Notes: generated from the sequence alone by a model not told the origin. 10,259 nt of DNA from an uncultured Lachnospiraceae bacterium (GCA_910588895.1 CAJUSS010000130.1:1-10259), one strand, 5' to 3'. Counted from the stretch's first letter, positions 1 to 5,894 are shown. A program made the numbers and translations.

Positions 1-150
1 AATATCTGTTTATAAGCTCATTTTCTATAGGTACACAATTCCGAAAAGAGAGTTAGATAATATAAGGACAACAAAATATCTTCAATCTTATTGTAGCATA
101 TATACATGCAAGTTGCAATTAGCAAACAATGATGAAAGGAAGGTATGATC
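1..150. other. AT-rich non-coding flank
   Basis: This stretch is visibly richer in A and T than the dicarboxylate genes to the right and holds no convincing gene on either strand. TATAAT-like strings occur (around 58-63 and 100-107), but none has a good -35 box at normal spacing, so I do not call a promoter. A good ribosome binding site (AAAGGAAGG, about 135-143) lies at its right end, seven bases before the ATG at 151. The composition suggests transferred DNA or the edge of an accessory segment. Confidence 0.4.
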
Positions 151-710
151 ATGAAAAGTTACTATTCACACCCACGCCAATTGTTGTATAGGTGCAGGCG
201 CATGATCGGTCACCCGTCCGCCCCCGGAGCGGCGATCCAAGCGAGCGTGGCGCGCCGAAGTGGATCGGTTGAAATGGCTAGAAACAGTCTATGTATTTGC
301 GACCGAAAAACAGGTTTTCACCCCCCCTTTCAAATTATCAGGCCCGTCTTATCCAACGGCTGCAGGAGATACAGCAAAAATCAGACATTCTCTGTATGGG
401 GACCAGAGAGGAACAAGAACAGATACTGGAGGAGGCAAGGCACTACAAACCCAATATGGGGCAGATAGGAGCCTTTGCAGAGGGATCCTGGCGGATAGAG
501 TATTCTTCATGGATGAGGGATCGGGCTGTTGCTATACTTCTCCCACTTCCTCCCCCTTACTCATGCACTTTTCATAGAGAGGTTGAACGAGTGAGCAGGC
601 AGAAAAAGCCGCATATGATCGAGGTTTTTACTTTGCTTGTTCAAGTTTCATTACAGTCTATGAAAGTAAGCGCGCAAAAGAGATCTCCGCCTGATAAGAC
701 AGAACTATGA
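151..710 (+). pseudogene. Possible frameshifted small gene of unknown function
   Basis: I do not recognise this. An ATG at 151 has a well-placed AAAGGAAGG ribosome binding site, but its frame soon becomes implausible. Joining three frames gives a more protein-like product: MKSYYSHPRQLLY... in frame 1, then a segment reading WRAEVDRLKWLETVYVFATEKQ in frame 2 (from about 226), then an E/Q-rich, probably helical segment (QARLIQRLQEIQQKSDIL and onward) in frame 3, ending at TGA 708-710. Both shifts would fall in C runs (five Cs at 221-225, seven Cs at 321-327), and each would be repaired by removing one C. It may be a decayed gene, a gene with sequencing errors in homopolymers, or not a gene. The last part (after about 520) looks least protein-like. 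It ends inside a hairpin shared with the convergent nuclease gene. Confidence 0.25.
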
Positions 711-728
711 CGGCTGTTCTTTATCAGG
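690..728. terminator. Hairpin between convergent genes
   Basis: CCTGATAA (690-697) pairs with TTATCAGG (721-728), and AGAAC (701-705) with GTTCT (716-720), giving a 13-bp stem with one three-base bulge and a ten-base loop. It sits downstream of the minus-strand Uma2 gene and over the stop of the possible plus-strand ORF. Neither side has a good T run, so it may be a weak terminator or an RNA 3'-end stabiliser. Confidence 0.4.
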
Positions 729-795
729 TTCAGAGGTGCGCTTATTGTTTAGGAAAATAGCCCCCAGGAATAGTCCCAGAGGCCACAGGAGAGGA

Positions 796-1353
796 TCACA
801 GTTCCAGCTCTGTGAAGTCGATCCACAGATCATCATAGATATTAACCTTTATCTTGTCCTGGAAGGTGTAAGAATCTGCTTTAAAATCTTCTTGTTCCAG
901 ATGGTACACAAAGATCTTTTTACTGAGAGGGTCCACGATCCAGTATTCTTTCACTCCTGCATCGGCATACAGGTTCAGCTTTCGGATATAGTCATGGCTG
1001 GAAGTGGTTGGGCAGATGATCTCCACGATCCAGTCCGGCGCTCCGGTGCAGCCCCGGTCCGTCAGCTTGTTTGGGTCACAGACCACGCTGATGTCTGGCT
1101 CCACCACATTTCTGTCATCTTCGGAAAACAGCTTGACGGCGAAGGGGGCCGGGTAGACCTTACAGGGGCCTTTTTTAGAGCGAAGATAATTCCCGATCTC
1201 TAAATGCAGGTAAGACAGTATTTCCTGATGCGCTCTGCTGGGAGCCGCCATGTAATAGATTTGACCGTCTATCAGTTCGGCTCTGACGTTCTCCGGCAGG
1301 TTGTAATAATCCTCTTCGGTATAGATGTTTGCGTGGGCTAATGCTTCAGACAT
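796..1353 (-). CDS. Uma2-family (DUF820) PD-(D/E)XK nuclease-fold protein
   Basis: This 185-residue protein matches the Uma2 family (restriction-endonuclease-like fold, typically about 180-200 residues). Family landmarks seen are ELIDGQIYYMAAPS (26-39), the acidic core EPDISVV with Asp87, DWIVEI with Glu111, and the C-terminal signature KLNLYADAGVKEYWIVDP (125-142). Asp87, Glu111 and Lys125 fit the expected metal-binding/catalytic positions, so the fold appears intact. There is no signal peptide or membrane segment, so it should be cytoplasmic. AAAGGAG lies about seven bases before the ATG, fixing the start. It lies 25 bases behind the RHH gene and has no promoter of its own in that gap, so the two are very likely cotranscribed. 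The biological role of Uma2 proteins is unsettled; DNA cleavage is predicted from the fold only. Pairing with a small DNA-binding protein allows a toxin-antitoxin reading, which is inference. Confidence 0.88.
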   Translation of the reverse strand: MSEALAHANIYTEEDYYNLPENVRAELIDGQIYYMAAPSRAHQEILSYLHLEIGNYLRSKKGPCKVYPAPFAVKLFSEDDRNVVEPDISVVCDPNKLTDRGCTGAPDWIVEIICPTTSSHDYIRKLNLYADAGVKEYWIVDPLSKKIFVYHLEQEDFKADSYTFQDKIKVNIYDDLWIDFTELEL

Positions 1354-1378
1354 TAAAATCTCCTTTCTGGGTACTTGG

Positions 1379-1603
1379 CTATTGGGCTTCAGAGATAGCA
1401 GAGGAAAGATTGTCCCGCTCCATGGTCTCGTTTACAGACCGGACAATAAAGGCATTTACACTCTCATCATATTGTGCAGCATGTTTTTTTAAAATGTCTT
1501 TATGTCCTTTTGGAAATGTAACGTTGATTCGGTCGTAGTTGTTCTTTACATATTTGTTTACGGCTTTTTGCTGTGCCTTACTGATCTTGCTATCTTCTGA
1601 CAT
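1379..1603 (-). CDS. Small ribbon-helix-helix (Arc-type) DNA-binding protein
   Basis: This is a 74-residue protein with a basic N-terminal tail, a beta-strand segment (RINVTFPKG, about 25-33), a first helix (HKDILKKHAAQYDE, 34-47) and a second helix starting SVNAFIVRSVNETMER (48-63). This order fits Arc/MetJ-type RHH repressors, which bind DNA as dimers through the paired strand. The ATG at 1603 is preferred over a GTG at 1606 because AGAGG lies about seven bases upstream of the ATG. It ends with TAG. It is the first gene of a two-gene unit with the Uma2 gene, and its promoter overlaps a 14-bp repeat present three times upstream, so autoregulation is likely. Similar proteins accompany mobile elements in Clostridia; it could be an antitoxin or a stand-alone element repressor. 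Confidence 0.8.
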   Translation of the reverse strand: MSEDSKISKAQQKAVNKYVKNNYDRINVTFPKGHKDILKKHAAQYDESVNAFIVRSVNETMERDNLSSAISEAQ

Positions 1604-1673
1604 CACAACACCTCTTTCTTTTTCTGGTAAATAGGGGGCAGTAAAATAAAAACACTTTCCCTATGGTACTTGA

Positions 1674-1702
1674 ATTATAGCAGAAAAGTCTATTGGTGTA
1701 AA
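1674..1702 (-). promoter_or_regulatory. Promoter of the RHH-Uma2 operon
   Basis: Read on the minus strand, TTTACA (1702-1697) and a perfect TATAAT (1679-1674) are separated by 17 bases. The TATAAT box is about 70 bases upstream of the RHH start codon. The -35 box lies inside the first copy of the TATTGGTGTAAATA repeat, so a protein bound there would block RNA polymerase. Confidence 0.8.
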
Positions 1703-1769
1703 TAGTCATAGCCGCTAAATATATTGGTGTAAATATGTCGAATATGTCAATGAACTATTGGTGTAAATA
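1691..1769. repeat. Three perfect 14-bp direct repeats, likely operators
   Basis: TATTGGTGTAAATA occurs at 1691-1704, 1722-1735 and 1756-1769, all in one orientation, with start-to-start distances of 31 and 34 bases, close to three DNA turns. Copy 1 covers the -35 box of the RHH-Uma2 promoter. On the minus strand every copy contains a TTTACA string, and copy 2 has a fair TATGAC -10 box 17 bases on. Direct repeats over the promoter of an RHH gene suggest autoregulation. Iterons of a replicon are an alternative, but no replication protein is seen here. Confidence 0.75.
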
Positions 1770-1773
1770 GATA

Positions 1774-1779
1774 TATAAT
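1774..1779 (+). promoter_or_regulatory. Possible -10 box for the rightward small gene
   Basis: A perfect TATAAT lies immediately right of repeat copy 3, pointing toward the gene at 1966. The best -35 match at 17-18 bases is poor (ATGAAC at 1750-1755), so activity may need an activator or may be absent. If real, the repeats would sit in a divergent control region. Confidence 0.3.
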
Positions 1780-1965
1780 GATATCATCAACAGAGAGGAA
1801 AACAAAACGGCCAGGCGGACGGGAGTACCGAAAGGGAGAGCAAGAACGCCGGATAACACCGGGGAACAGGATAAGGGGATGATGAGACGGGCAGAGGTCC
1901 TAAGATACTTTAAAGCCTGCCGGGGCTGCGGGGAGACCTCTTGAGAACGAAAGGAGATAGGACAC
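1780..1965 (+). other. Purine-rich leader without a gene
   Basis: There is no convincing ORF in these 186 bases. The plus strand is purine-rich and GC-richer than the repeat region before it. AGAGGTC (1893-1899) can pair with GACCTCT (1935-1941), enclosing a GC-rich loop, just before the AAGGAG ribosome binding site (1951-1956) of the next gene. It may be a structured 5' untranslated region; I match it to no known RNA family. Confidence 0.35.
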
Positions 1966-2184
1966 ATGAAGTACAACCTTAGCAAGATCATGCTGAAGGC
2001 CTGGAGCATCTACCGCAAGGACAGCAGCCTTTCCTTTGGGGAGTGCCTGCACCGGGCGTGGCTCTCTGCAAAGGCAGAAGGAGAGAACGCACAGCGGATC
2101 GAGGCGGCAAAGGCCAGGGCGGGGATAAGCGAGGAGCCATCCTGGGGAAGTGCTGGAAACCGAATGGTAAAAAAGGCGACCTGA
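1966..2184 (+). CDS. Small mobile-element-type protein of unknown function
   Basis: This is a 72-residue protein opening with the motif NLSKIMLKAW (4-13), followed by SIYRKDSSLSFGECLHRAW. I associate the pattern NLSKIM-x-AW, then F-x-x-C-L-x-x-AW, with short proteins of clostridial conjugative and integrative elements and phages; no biochemical function is known to me. AAGGAG lies nine bases before the ATG, supporting this start. The C-terminal part is charged and Ala-rich, and the last residues (about 57-72) read poorly and overlap the start of an integrase remnant in another frame, so its 3' end may have been altered by a deletion. Its position directly before integrase sequence fits an excision/integration module remnant. 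Confidence 0.6.
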   Translation: MKYNLSKIMLKAWSIYRKDSSLSFGECLHRAWLSAKAEGENAQRIEAAKARAGISEEPSWGSAGNRMVKKAT

Positions 2185-2301
2185 GCCTTCGTGAGAAGGA
2201 AAAGCAGATAAGGAGGGACCTTGAGGACGGGGGCATGATCACAGCAGGAAATAAGACAACACTGAATGATATGTTCGATCTCTATATGTCTGGCAAGATG
2301 C
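2172..2301 (+). pseudogene. Fragment of a Tn916-type tyrosine integrase
   Basis: In frame 3 the translation gives GDLSLREKEKQIRRDLEDG followed by KTTLNDMFDLYMSGKM. The first part matches the stretch at the end of the N-terminal arm-binding domain of Tn916-family integrases (SLREKEKQI-x-x-DL-x-DGI). The second matches the start of the core-binding domain (TLN-x-x-FD-x-YM). Of about 400 residues in a full integrase only about 43 remain. There is no start, no rest of the core-binding domain, and no catalytic domain with its Arg-His-Arg-Tyr residues. After about 2301 the frame runs into unrelated sequence and a terminator, which suggests a deletion junction near there. It marks the right edge of a lost integrative element. 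Confidence 0.65.
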
Positions 2302-2344
2302 GTTGTCGTAAAGTTTTACCTCGATCCAGGAAGATCTCAAAAAC

Positions 2345-2384
2345 AAAAGCCCTTGCTACTTTAGAAAGTAGAGAGGGCTTTTTT
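2345..2384. terminator. Strong, probably bidirectional Rho-independent terminator
   Basis: AAAAGCCCT (2345-2353) pairs with AGGGCTTTT (2374-2382) and CTACTTT (2356-2362) with AAAGTAG (2365-2371), followed by a T run to 2384 on the plus strand. On the minus strand the stem is followed by TTTTGTTTTTG, so it can also end the transcript of the metallo-hydrolase gene, whose stop lies about 70 bases away. Confidence 0.85.
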
Positions 2385-2454
2385 AGAGCAAAGGCAGTAG
2401 GATCCTCCGTTCTGCGTGTGGGCATAAAGTCTTTGTCAGGCCGCGGCCCCTCTT

Positions 2455-3261
2455 TTAGAGGCCGATCACCTCCCCGTCATCCGGGATGAACAGGTTTCCC
2501 TGATAATACTGCCGTCCTTCTGCCCCGTAGCGTTCTTTCCGGACGGCCAGGTTTTTCTCCTCTGTATGCCACAGCACCAGATTGGGGATCTTCAGAGAGG
2601 CGGCCAGCTCACATGCATCCTTTACGGTGCTGTGATGCTTTTCGTAAGGCTTGAACCGGTGGCGCTCCTCATAGAGGCAGAAGGCTTCGTGGAGGAGCCA
2701 GTGGCTGCCGGCCACATACGGTCCGCAGAGCGGGTTATAGGGCTCGTCTCCGGCACAGGTCAGCACTTTCCCGCCGGACAGCTCCATGGAGAAACCAAAC
2801 TGGGTGGCTTTGGTGGAGTGTATGTCAAAAAAAGTCACCTTTCGGCCCAGGATAGCAAGGGCCTCCCCGTCTTCTACCGGGAGCAGGAGGATGCGGTCCC
2901 CGATCAGTGAATGGATCTTTTTCTGTGTGGTCAGACGGCACAGGGTGGCGATCGTATCCACCAGGCCGGGGTGACAGTAGATGGATAAGGTCCCCTCATA
3001 GTCCCCCTGGCGGATGATGCGCTGGCCGATCATGCGGATCATCCACACTACGCCCAGGATATGGTCCGTATGCTCGTGGGTCACAAAGAGGTGGTGGATC
3101 TCATTGAGAGGGACGTTCATATCCTCTAAGATCTTCAAGATCCCATTCCCGCCGCCTGCATCCACCATAAAATAGCCCTGTTCTGTCCGGATGGCGAAGC
3201 AGGTATTGTAGCAGCGTGTGACCGAGGCATTGCCGGTGCCAAATACGTAAAGCTGTTCCAT
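2455..3261 (-). CDS. RNase Z-like metallo-beta-lactamase-fold hydrolase
   Basis: This is a 268-residue cytoplasmic protein without a signal peptide. The metal-binding motif THEHTDH gives His62, His64, Asp66 and His67. Further candidate ligands are His149 (DIHST), Asp172 (GDEPY) and His232 (WHTEE). LLHEAF (189-194) and HHSTVKDACELA (209-220) correspond to the HEAT and HST motifs of RNase Z/ElaC-type enzymes, so this is closer to RNase Z than to class B beta-lactamases. It is shorter than bacterial RNase Z (about 300 residues), so it may be a paralogue with another phosphodiester or small-molecule substrate rather than the tRNA 3'-processing enzyme. AAAGGAG before the ATG fixes the start. It follows the response regulator by 84 bases on the same strand and may be cotranscribed; its role in dicarboxylate metabolism is not evident. 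Confidence 0.8.
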   Translation of the reverse strand: MEQLYVFGTGNASVTRCYNTCFAIRTEQGYFMVDAGGGNGILKILEDMNVPLNEIHHLFVTHEHTDHILGVVWMIRMIGQRIIRQGDYEGTLSIYCHPGLVDTIATLCRLTTQKKIHSLIGDRILLLPVEDGEALAILGRKVTFFDIHSTKATQFGFSMELSGGKVLTCAGDEPYNPLCGPYVAGSHWLLHEAFCLYEERHRFKPYEKHHSTVKDACELAASLKIPNLVLWHTEEKNLAVRKERYGAEGRQYYQGNLFIPDDGEVIGL

Positions 3262-3300
3262 AGTATTCTCCTTTCCTTGTGTATGCCCGTGCTTTAGGAT

Positions 3301-3342
3301 GTCATGGTGCGACCGCCAAAAGAAGATCCGTCATACCATGAC
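3301..3342 (-). other. Hairpin between response regulator and hydrolase genes
   Basis: GTCATGGT (3301-3308) and ACCATGAC (3335-3342) are a perfect 8-bp inverted repeat, extended inward by GAC (3311-3313) with GTC (3330-3332) after a two-by-two internal loop. It starts a few bases past the regulator stop. No T run follows on the minus strand, so partial termination, RNA processing or protein binding are all open. Confidence 0.4.
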
Positions 3343-3345
3343 CGG

Positions 3346-4026
3346 TCATCGGATATAGCGGTAGATGATCGAAGGCCGGCCGCCGGTGGTATAGTCGATG
3401 TCCTTAAAGATCTCCTCCTTTTCCACCAGATAGTCCATGTACCGCCGGATCGTGACACGGGACAGATGGACCGCTCCCGCGATCTGCTTGCTGGTCAGGG
3501 GTTCCCGCCGATGCTCCTTCATGTAGGCTAAGATCGTTTTTAAGGTCCCCTCCTGGAGGCCCTTGTCTAAGGGGACCGTCCTATCCGCCGCAGGTGTTTT
3601 GGGAGCGCCCAGCAGGGCATCGATCCGCTCCTGGGAAAAATGGGGTTCCTTTAACAGCTCCTGGTGCTCGATGAACCTGGCTAAAGCGTGGTTGAAGCGG
3701 ACGTATTCAAAGGGCTTTACCAGATGGTCGATGACGCCTAAGGACAGGAGCTGTTTGATCTGCTCCGCTTCGTTTGCGGCGGTCACCATGATCACATCCA
3801 GGGTCAGGCCCCGTCTGCGGATCTCGCGGAGCAGGTCCAGGCCGTTCATGACAGGCATATAAAGGTCCATGATCGCCAGGTCTGCAGGAGCTTTTTCCAG
3901 ATAGCAGAGGGCGTCCTGACCATTGGAAAAGATACCGGCGACCTTTAGGTAGCGGTTAAGCTCCACCTAGCGCTGGTTGATGGAAGCGACCATAGGGTCG
4001 TCTTCAATGATGATCACTCGATACAT
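3346..4026 (-). pseudogene. CitB/DcuR-type response regulator interrupted by an amber codon
   Basis: The gene starts at the ATG at 4026, overlapping the kinase gene end by 13 bases, with GGAGGAG just upstream. It reads MYRVIIIEDDPMVASINQR, then TAG at codon 20 (3969-3967), then VELNRYLKVAGIF and an intact frame to TGA at 3346. Counting the TAG, the length is 226 codons, normal for the family. Receiver residues are the acidic pair Asp9-Asp10 before the stop, and phosphoacceptor Asp54 (IMDLYMP), Thr82 and Lys104 (VKPF) after it. A C-terminal winged helix (about 175-226, LTSKQIAGAVHLSRVTIRRYMDYL) is of the CitB/DcuR kind. The stop probably replaces a Tyr codon (one-base change). A GTG directly after TAG (3966) could restart a 206-residue protein, but it has no ribosome binding site and would lack beta-strand 1 and the acidic pocket. 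TAG ends another gene here, so general recoding is unlikely. It is a recent nonsense mutation, a sequencing error, or a suppressed stop. Confidence 0.85.
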
Positions 4027-5618
4027 TGTGCTCCTCCTCCGGAAAACGTGATGGTGATGGAGGTACCGACCTGCTCCTCGGTCTCGATCTCGATCTCCCC
4101 GTGATACCGGTCCACGAGACTTTTGATCAGATACATCCCCGATCCCCGTCCCTCGCCTTTGGTGGAGATGCCCTGTTCAAAGATATGGTCCAGGATCTGT
4201 GCCGGTATCCCGGCGCCGGTGTCGTCAACGGACAGGATGCTTCCGGTCGCCTGGATATAGATGCCCACATGGATCTCCTTTACCGGCAGATCCTGCCGGT
4301 CCAGCGCCTCGATCCCGTTCTCGAGCAGGTTTCCCAAGATCGTGACATAGATATCCGGGGGAAGATGCATCTGTCCCTCTGTGCAGGTGCAGTCTGACTG
4401 CAGGCATAAGTGGATGCCCAGCGCATTGGCACGGATCAGCTTGCCGATCAGGAGAGCTGCCAGCTGGGGGAGGGGGATCTTTTGGGTGACCAGGCTGACC
4501 GCATCGCTGGAGATCATGCTGTTGTTGAGGATCAGCTCACGGACCTTTTGGATCTCCCCGGTCTCGATGTAGCCCAAGATGACATGGAGCTTATTTTTGA
4601 ACTCGTGGTTAAAGGCCCGGAGAGCATCCACCATATAGCGGGTGCCCGTCAGCTGCTCGGCTAGATGGGTCACCTCCGTCTTATCACGGAAGATGGATAT
4701 GGCGCCGATGGCTTTCCCCTGCTTGATGATCGGGATGTGGTCCGCCAGGATGTTGTTCTCGTGGATCTTAAGATCGTCATTATGTATGGGGGTGGCGGTC
4801 CGGATGATCTTAGGCAGCTTGGTCTCCGGATAGATCTGTGTGAGCCGGGTACCTGGCGCAGGGATCTGGTCGGTCCCTAAGATCCTCCGGGCAGATTGAT
4901 TGATCAAGGTCAGCCTGCCCTCGCGGTCCACCGCGATCATCCCCTCCTCCAAGGTGTCCAGCACCTCTTTTTCCGCGATATAGATCCTCCGAAGATCCTC
5001 AGGGCCGTAGCCCAGCAAGATCTTCTTCAGGCGCAGATAGAGCAGGTGGGAGAGGAGGACGCCGATCCCGATCAAGACCACGGCGGCCAGCAGAAAGGAT
5101 CTTAAAATATCCTGCTCCAGCTTAGAGATGCTGGAGGTCAGGACGGCTGCCATCACAAAGCCGATGATGGTCCCATCTGTGTCCAGGACCGGATAAAAGG
5201 CGCGGCGCTGCATCCCTAAAGACCCTTTCGCCTGCGTGACATAAGGAGGTGCGCCGTTTAAGATAGGTCCCTCATCGCCGCCGGAAAAGGGGGTGCCGAT
5301 ATTCGCCTTATCGTTATGATAGTAGCGGATGCTGTCGGTGTTGCAGATCGTGACCACATCGATATAGTCCATCTGTTTGACGACGGCATCCAGCTTTTGG
5401 CCGAAAAGGACATAAGGGGGATCGGAATGCAGAAGCTTTCGCACCTCAGAGGACTGGGAAAGGAGCAGCCCTACATTCCGGATATTTTGGTCTAGGAGAG
5501 CCTGCCTGCCGGCCAGGTCGTGATACAGGGAGATGCCCAGCGCGATCAGGATAGCCAGAGAGATCCCGGCGATCTGGGACAGATGGATCTGGTATTCCAA
5601 AGGTTTTTTGCTCATCAT
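4014..5618 (-). CDS. DcuS/CitA-type sensor histidine kinase for C4-dicarboxylates
   Basis: This 534-residue membrane kinase phosphorylates the regulator whose gene it overlaps. In order it has a membrane helix (about 12-32), an extracytoplasmic PAS-like sensor (33-172), a second helix (174-195), a cytoplasmic PAS (about 213-312), the H-box NHEFKNKLH with His338, N-box NLLENGIEAL (430-439), G1 DDTGAGIP (465-472) and G2 GRGSGMYLIKSL. Sensor residues Arg98, His101, Phe111, Arg139 and Phe141 align by spacing with Arg107, His110, Phe120, Arg147 and Phe149 of E. coli DcuS. Phe141 takes the place of a Lys used by citrate sensors of the CitA type, so malate or fumarate is a better ligand guess than citrate. 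The ATG at 5618 is chosen over an upstream ATG (5669) because AAAGGAG stands just before it; a second ATG follows at 5615. Promoter and probable operators lie in the divergent region toward malic enzyme. Confidence 0.92.
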   Translation of the reverse strand: MMSKKPLEYQIHLSQIAGISLAILIALGISLYHDLAGRQALLDQNIRNVGLLLSQSSEVRKLLHSDPPYVLFGQKLDAVVKQMDYIDVVTICNTDSIRYYHNDKANIGTPFSGGDEGPILNGAPPYVTQAKGSLGMQRRAFYPVLDTDGTIIGFVMAAVLTSSISKLEQDILRSFLLAAVVLIGIGVLLSHLLYLRLKKILLGYGPEDLRRIYIAEKEVLDTLEEGMIAVDREGRLTLINQSARRILGTDQIPAPGTRLTQIYPETKLPKIIRTATPIHNDDLKIHENNILADHIPIIKQGKAIGAISIFRDKTEVTHLAEQLTGTRYMVDALRAFNHEFKNKLHVILGYIETGEIQKVRELILNNSMISSDAVSLVTQKIPLPQLAALLIGKLIRANALGIHLCLQSDCTCTEGQMHLPPDIYVTILGNLLENGIEALDRQDLPVKEIHVGIYIQATGSILSVDDTGAGIPAQILDHIFEQGISTKGEGRGSGMYLIKSLVDRYHGEIEIETEEQVGTSITITFSGGGAQCIE

Positions 5619-5649
5619 GGGTACTCCTTTTGTTCCAAGGTTTAAAGCC

Positions 5650-5678
5650 ATTGTACCATAAAGTCTCATCTCTTACAA
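5650..5678 (-). promoter_or_regulatory. Promoter of the kinase-regulator operon
   Basis: On the minus strand TTGTAA (5678-5673) and TACAAT (5655-5650) are separated by 17 bases, about 32 bases before the kinase start codon. The -35 box lies inside the first CTTACAAAAG repeat. Confidence 0.65.
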
Positions 5679-5708
5679 AAGTTTTGGGATCTTCTTTACT
5701 TACAAAAG
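5672..5708. repeat. CTTACAAAAG direct repeats, candidate regulator sites
   Basis: CTTACAAAAG occurs perfectly at 5672-5681 and 5699-5708, 27 bases apart start to start, in the divergent region between the kinase and malic enzyme genes. A weaker copy (ATTCACAAGAT, 5720-5730) follows. Copy 1 covers the kinase -35 box; copy 2 lies just upstream of the presumed malic enzyme promoter. Response regulators of this family are known to act through direct repeats, so these are plausible binding sites, by inference. Confidence 0.5.
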
Positions 5709-5720
5709 GGTTGCATTACA

Positions 5721-5748
5721 TTCACAAGATTTATCCTTTTTGTATCCT
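5721..5748 (+). promoter_or_regulatory. Probable promoter of the malic enzyme-transporter operon
   Basis: TTCACA (5721-5726) and TATCCT (5743-5748) are 16 bases apart. The -10 box is poor (4 of 6), as expected for an activator-dependent promoter, and the CTTACAAAAG repeats lie just upstream. It would give a leader of about 140 bases. Confidence 0.4.
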
Positions 5749-5768
5749 GTGATAGGATGAGGTCATCC
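5744..5768. promoter_or_regulatory. Overlapping inverted repeats at the presumed transcription start
   Basis: ATCCT (5744-5748) pairs with AGGAT (5754-5758), and GGATGA (5755-5760) with TCATCC (5763-5768). The two share bases and could form alternative hairpins or an operator next to the -10 box. The arms are short; chance is possible. Confidence 0.3.
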
Positions 5769-5894
5769 AAAGATGCAGCCATCGATACACCGGGGAGAAG
5801 CTAAGGAGGCAGACGCAAGGATGCCTGGCAGAAGGAGCGGGGGTGCAGGGCTGCAAAAGCGAAAGACTGCGGGACAAAAGAAAGGAGAATGGAT

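Noticed and set aside
736..1203. Plus-strand 155-residue ORF opposite the Uma2 gene
   Set aside because: It lies antisense to a clear Uma2 protein with a good ribosome binding site, and has no motif of its own.
1691..1769. CRISPR array
   Set aside because: There are only three 14-bp repeats with 17- and 20-base gaps and no cas gene; unit and spacer sizes are too small, and copy 1 fits a promoter operator.
2043..2489. A complete 148-residue protein over the integrase fragment
   Set aside because: Only the stretch around 2172-2301 resembles a protein family; the flanks are shadow translation of the preceding small gene and of the terminator and hydrolase 3' end.
3967..3969. TAG as pyrrolysine or genome-wide recoded codon
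   Set aside because: The RHH gene in the same window ends with TAG, the family position is not a known pyrrolysine site, and a single-base change from a Tyr codon explains it more simply. Kept only as something to test.
5616..5669. Kinase start at the upstream ATG (5669)
   Set aside because: It has no ribosome binding site and would overlap the kinase promoter (-10 at 5650-5655); AAAGGAG stands right before the ATG at 5618.
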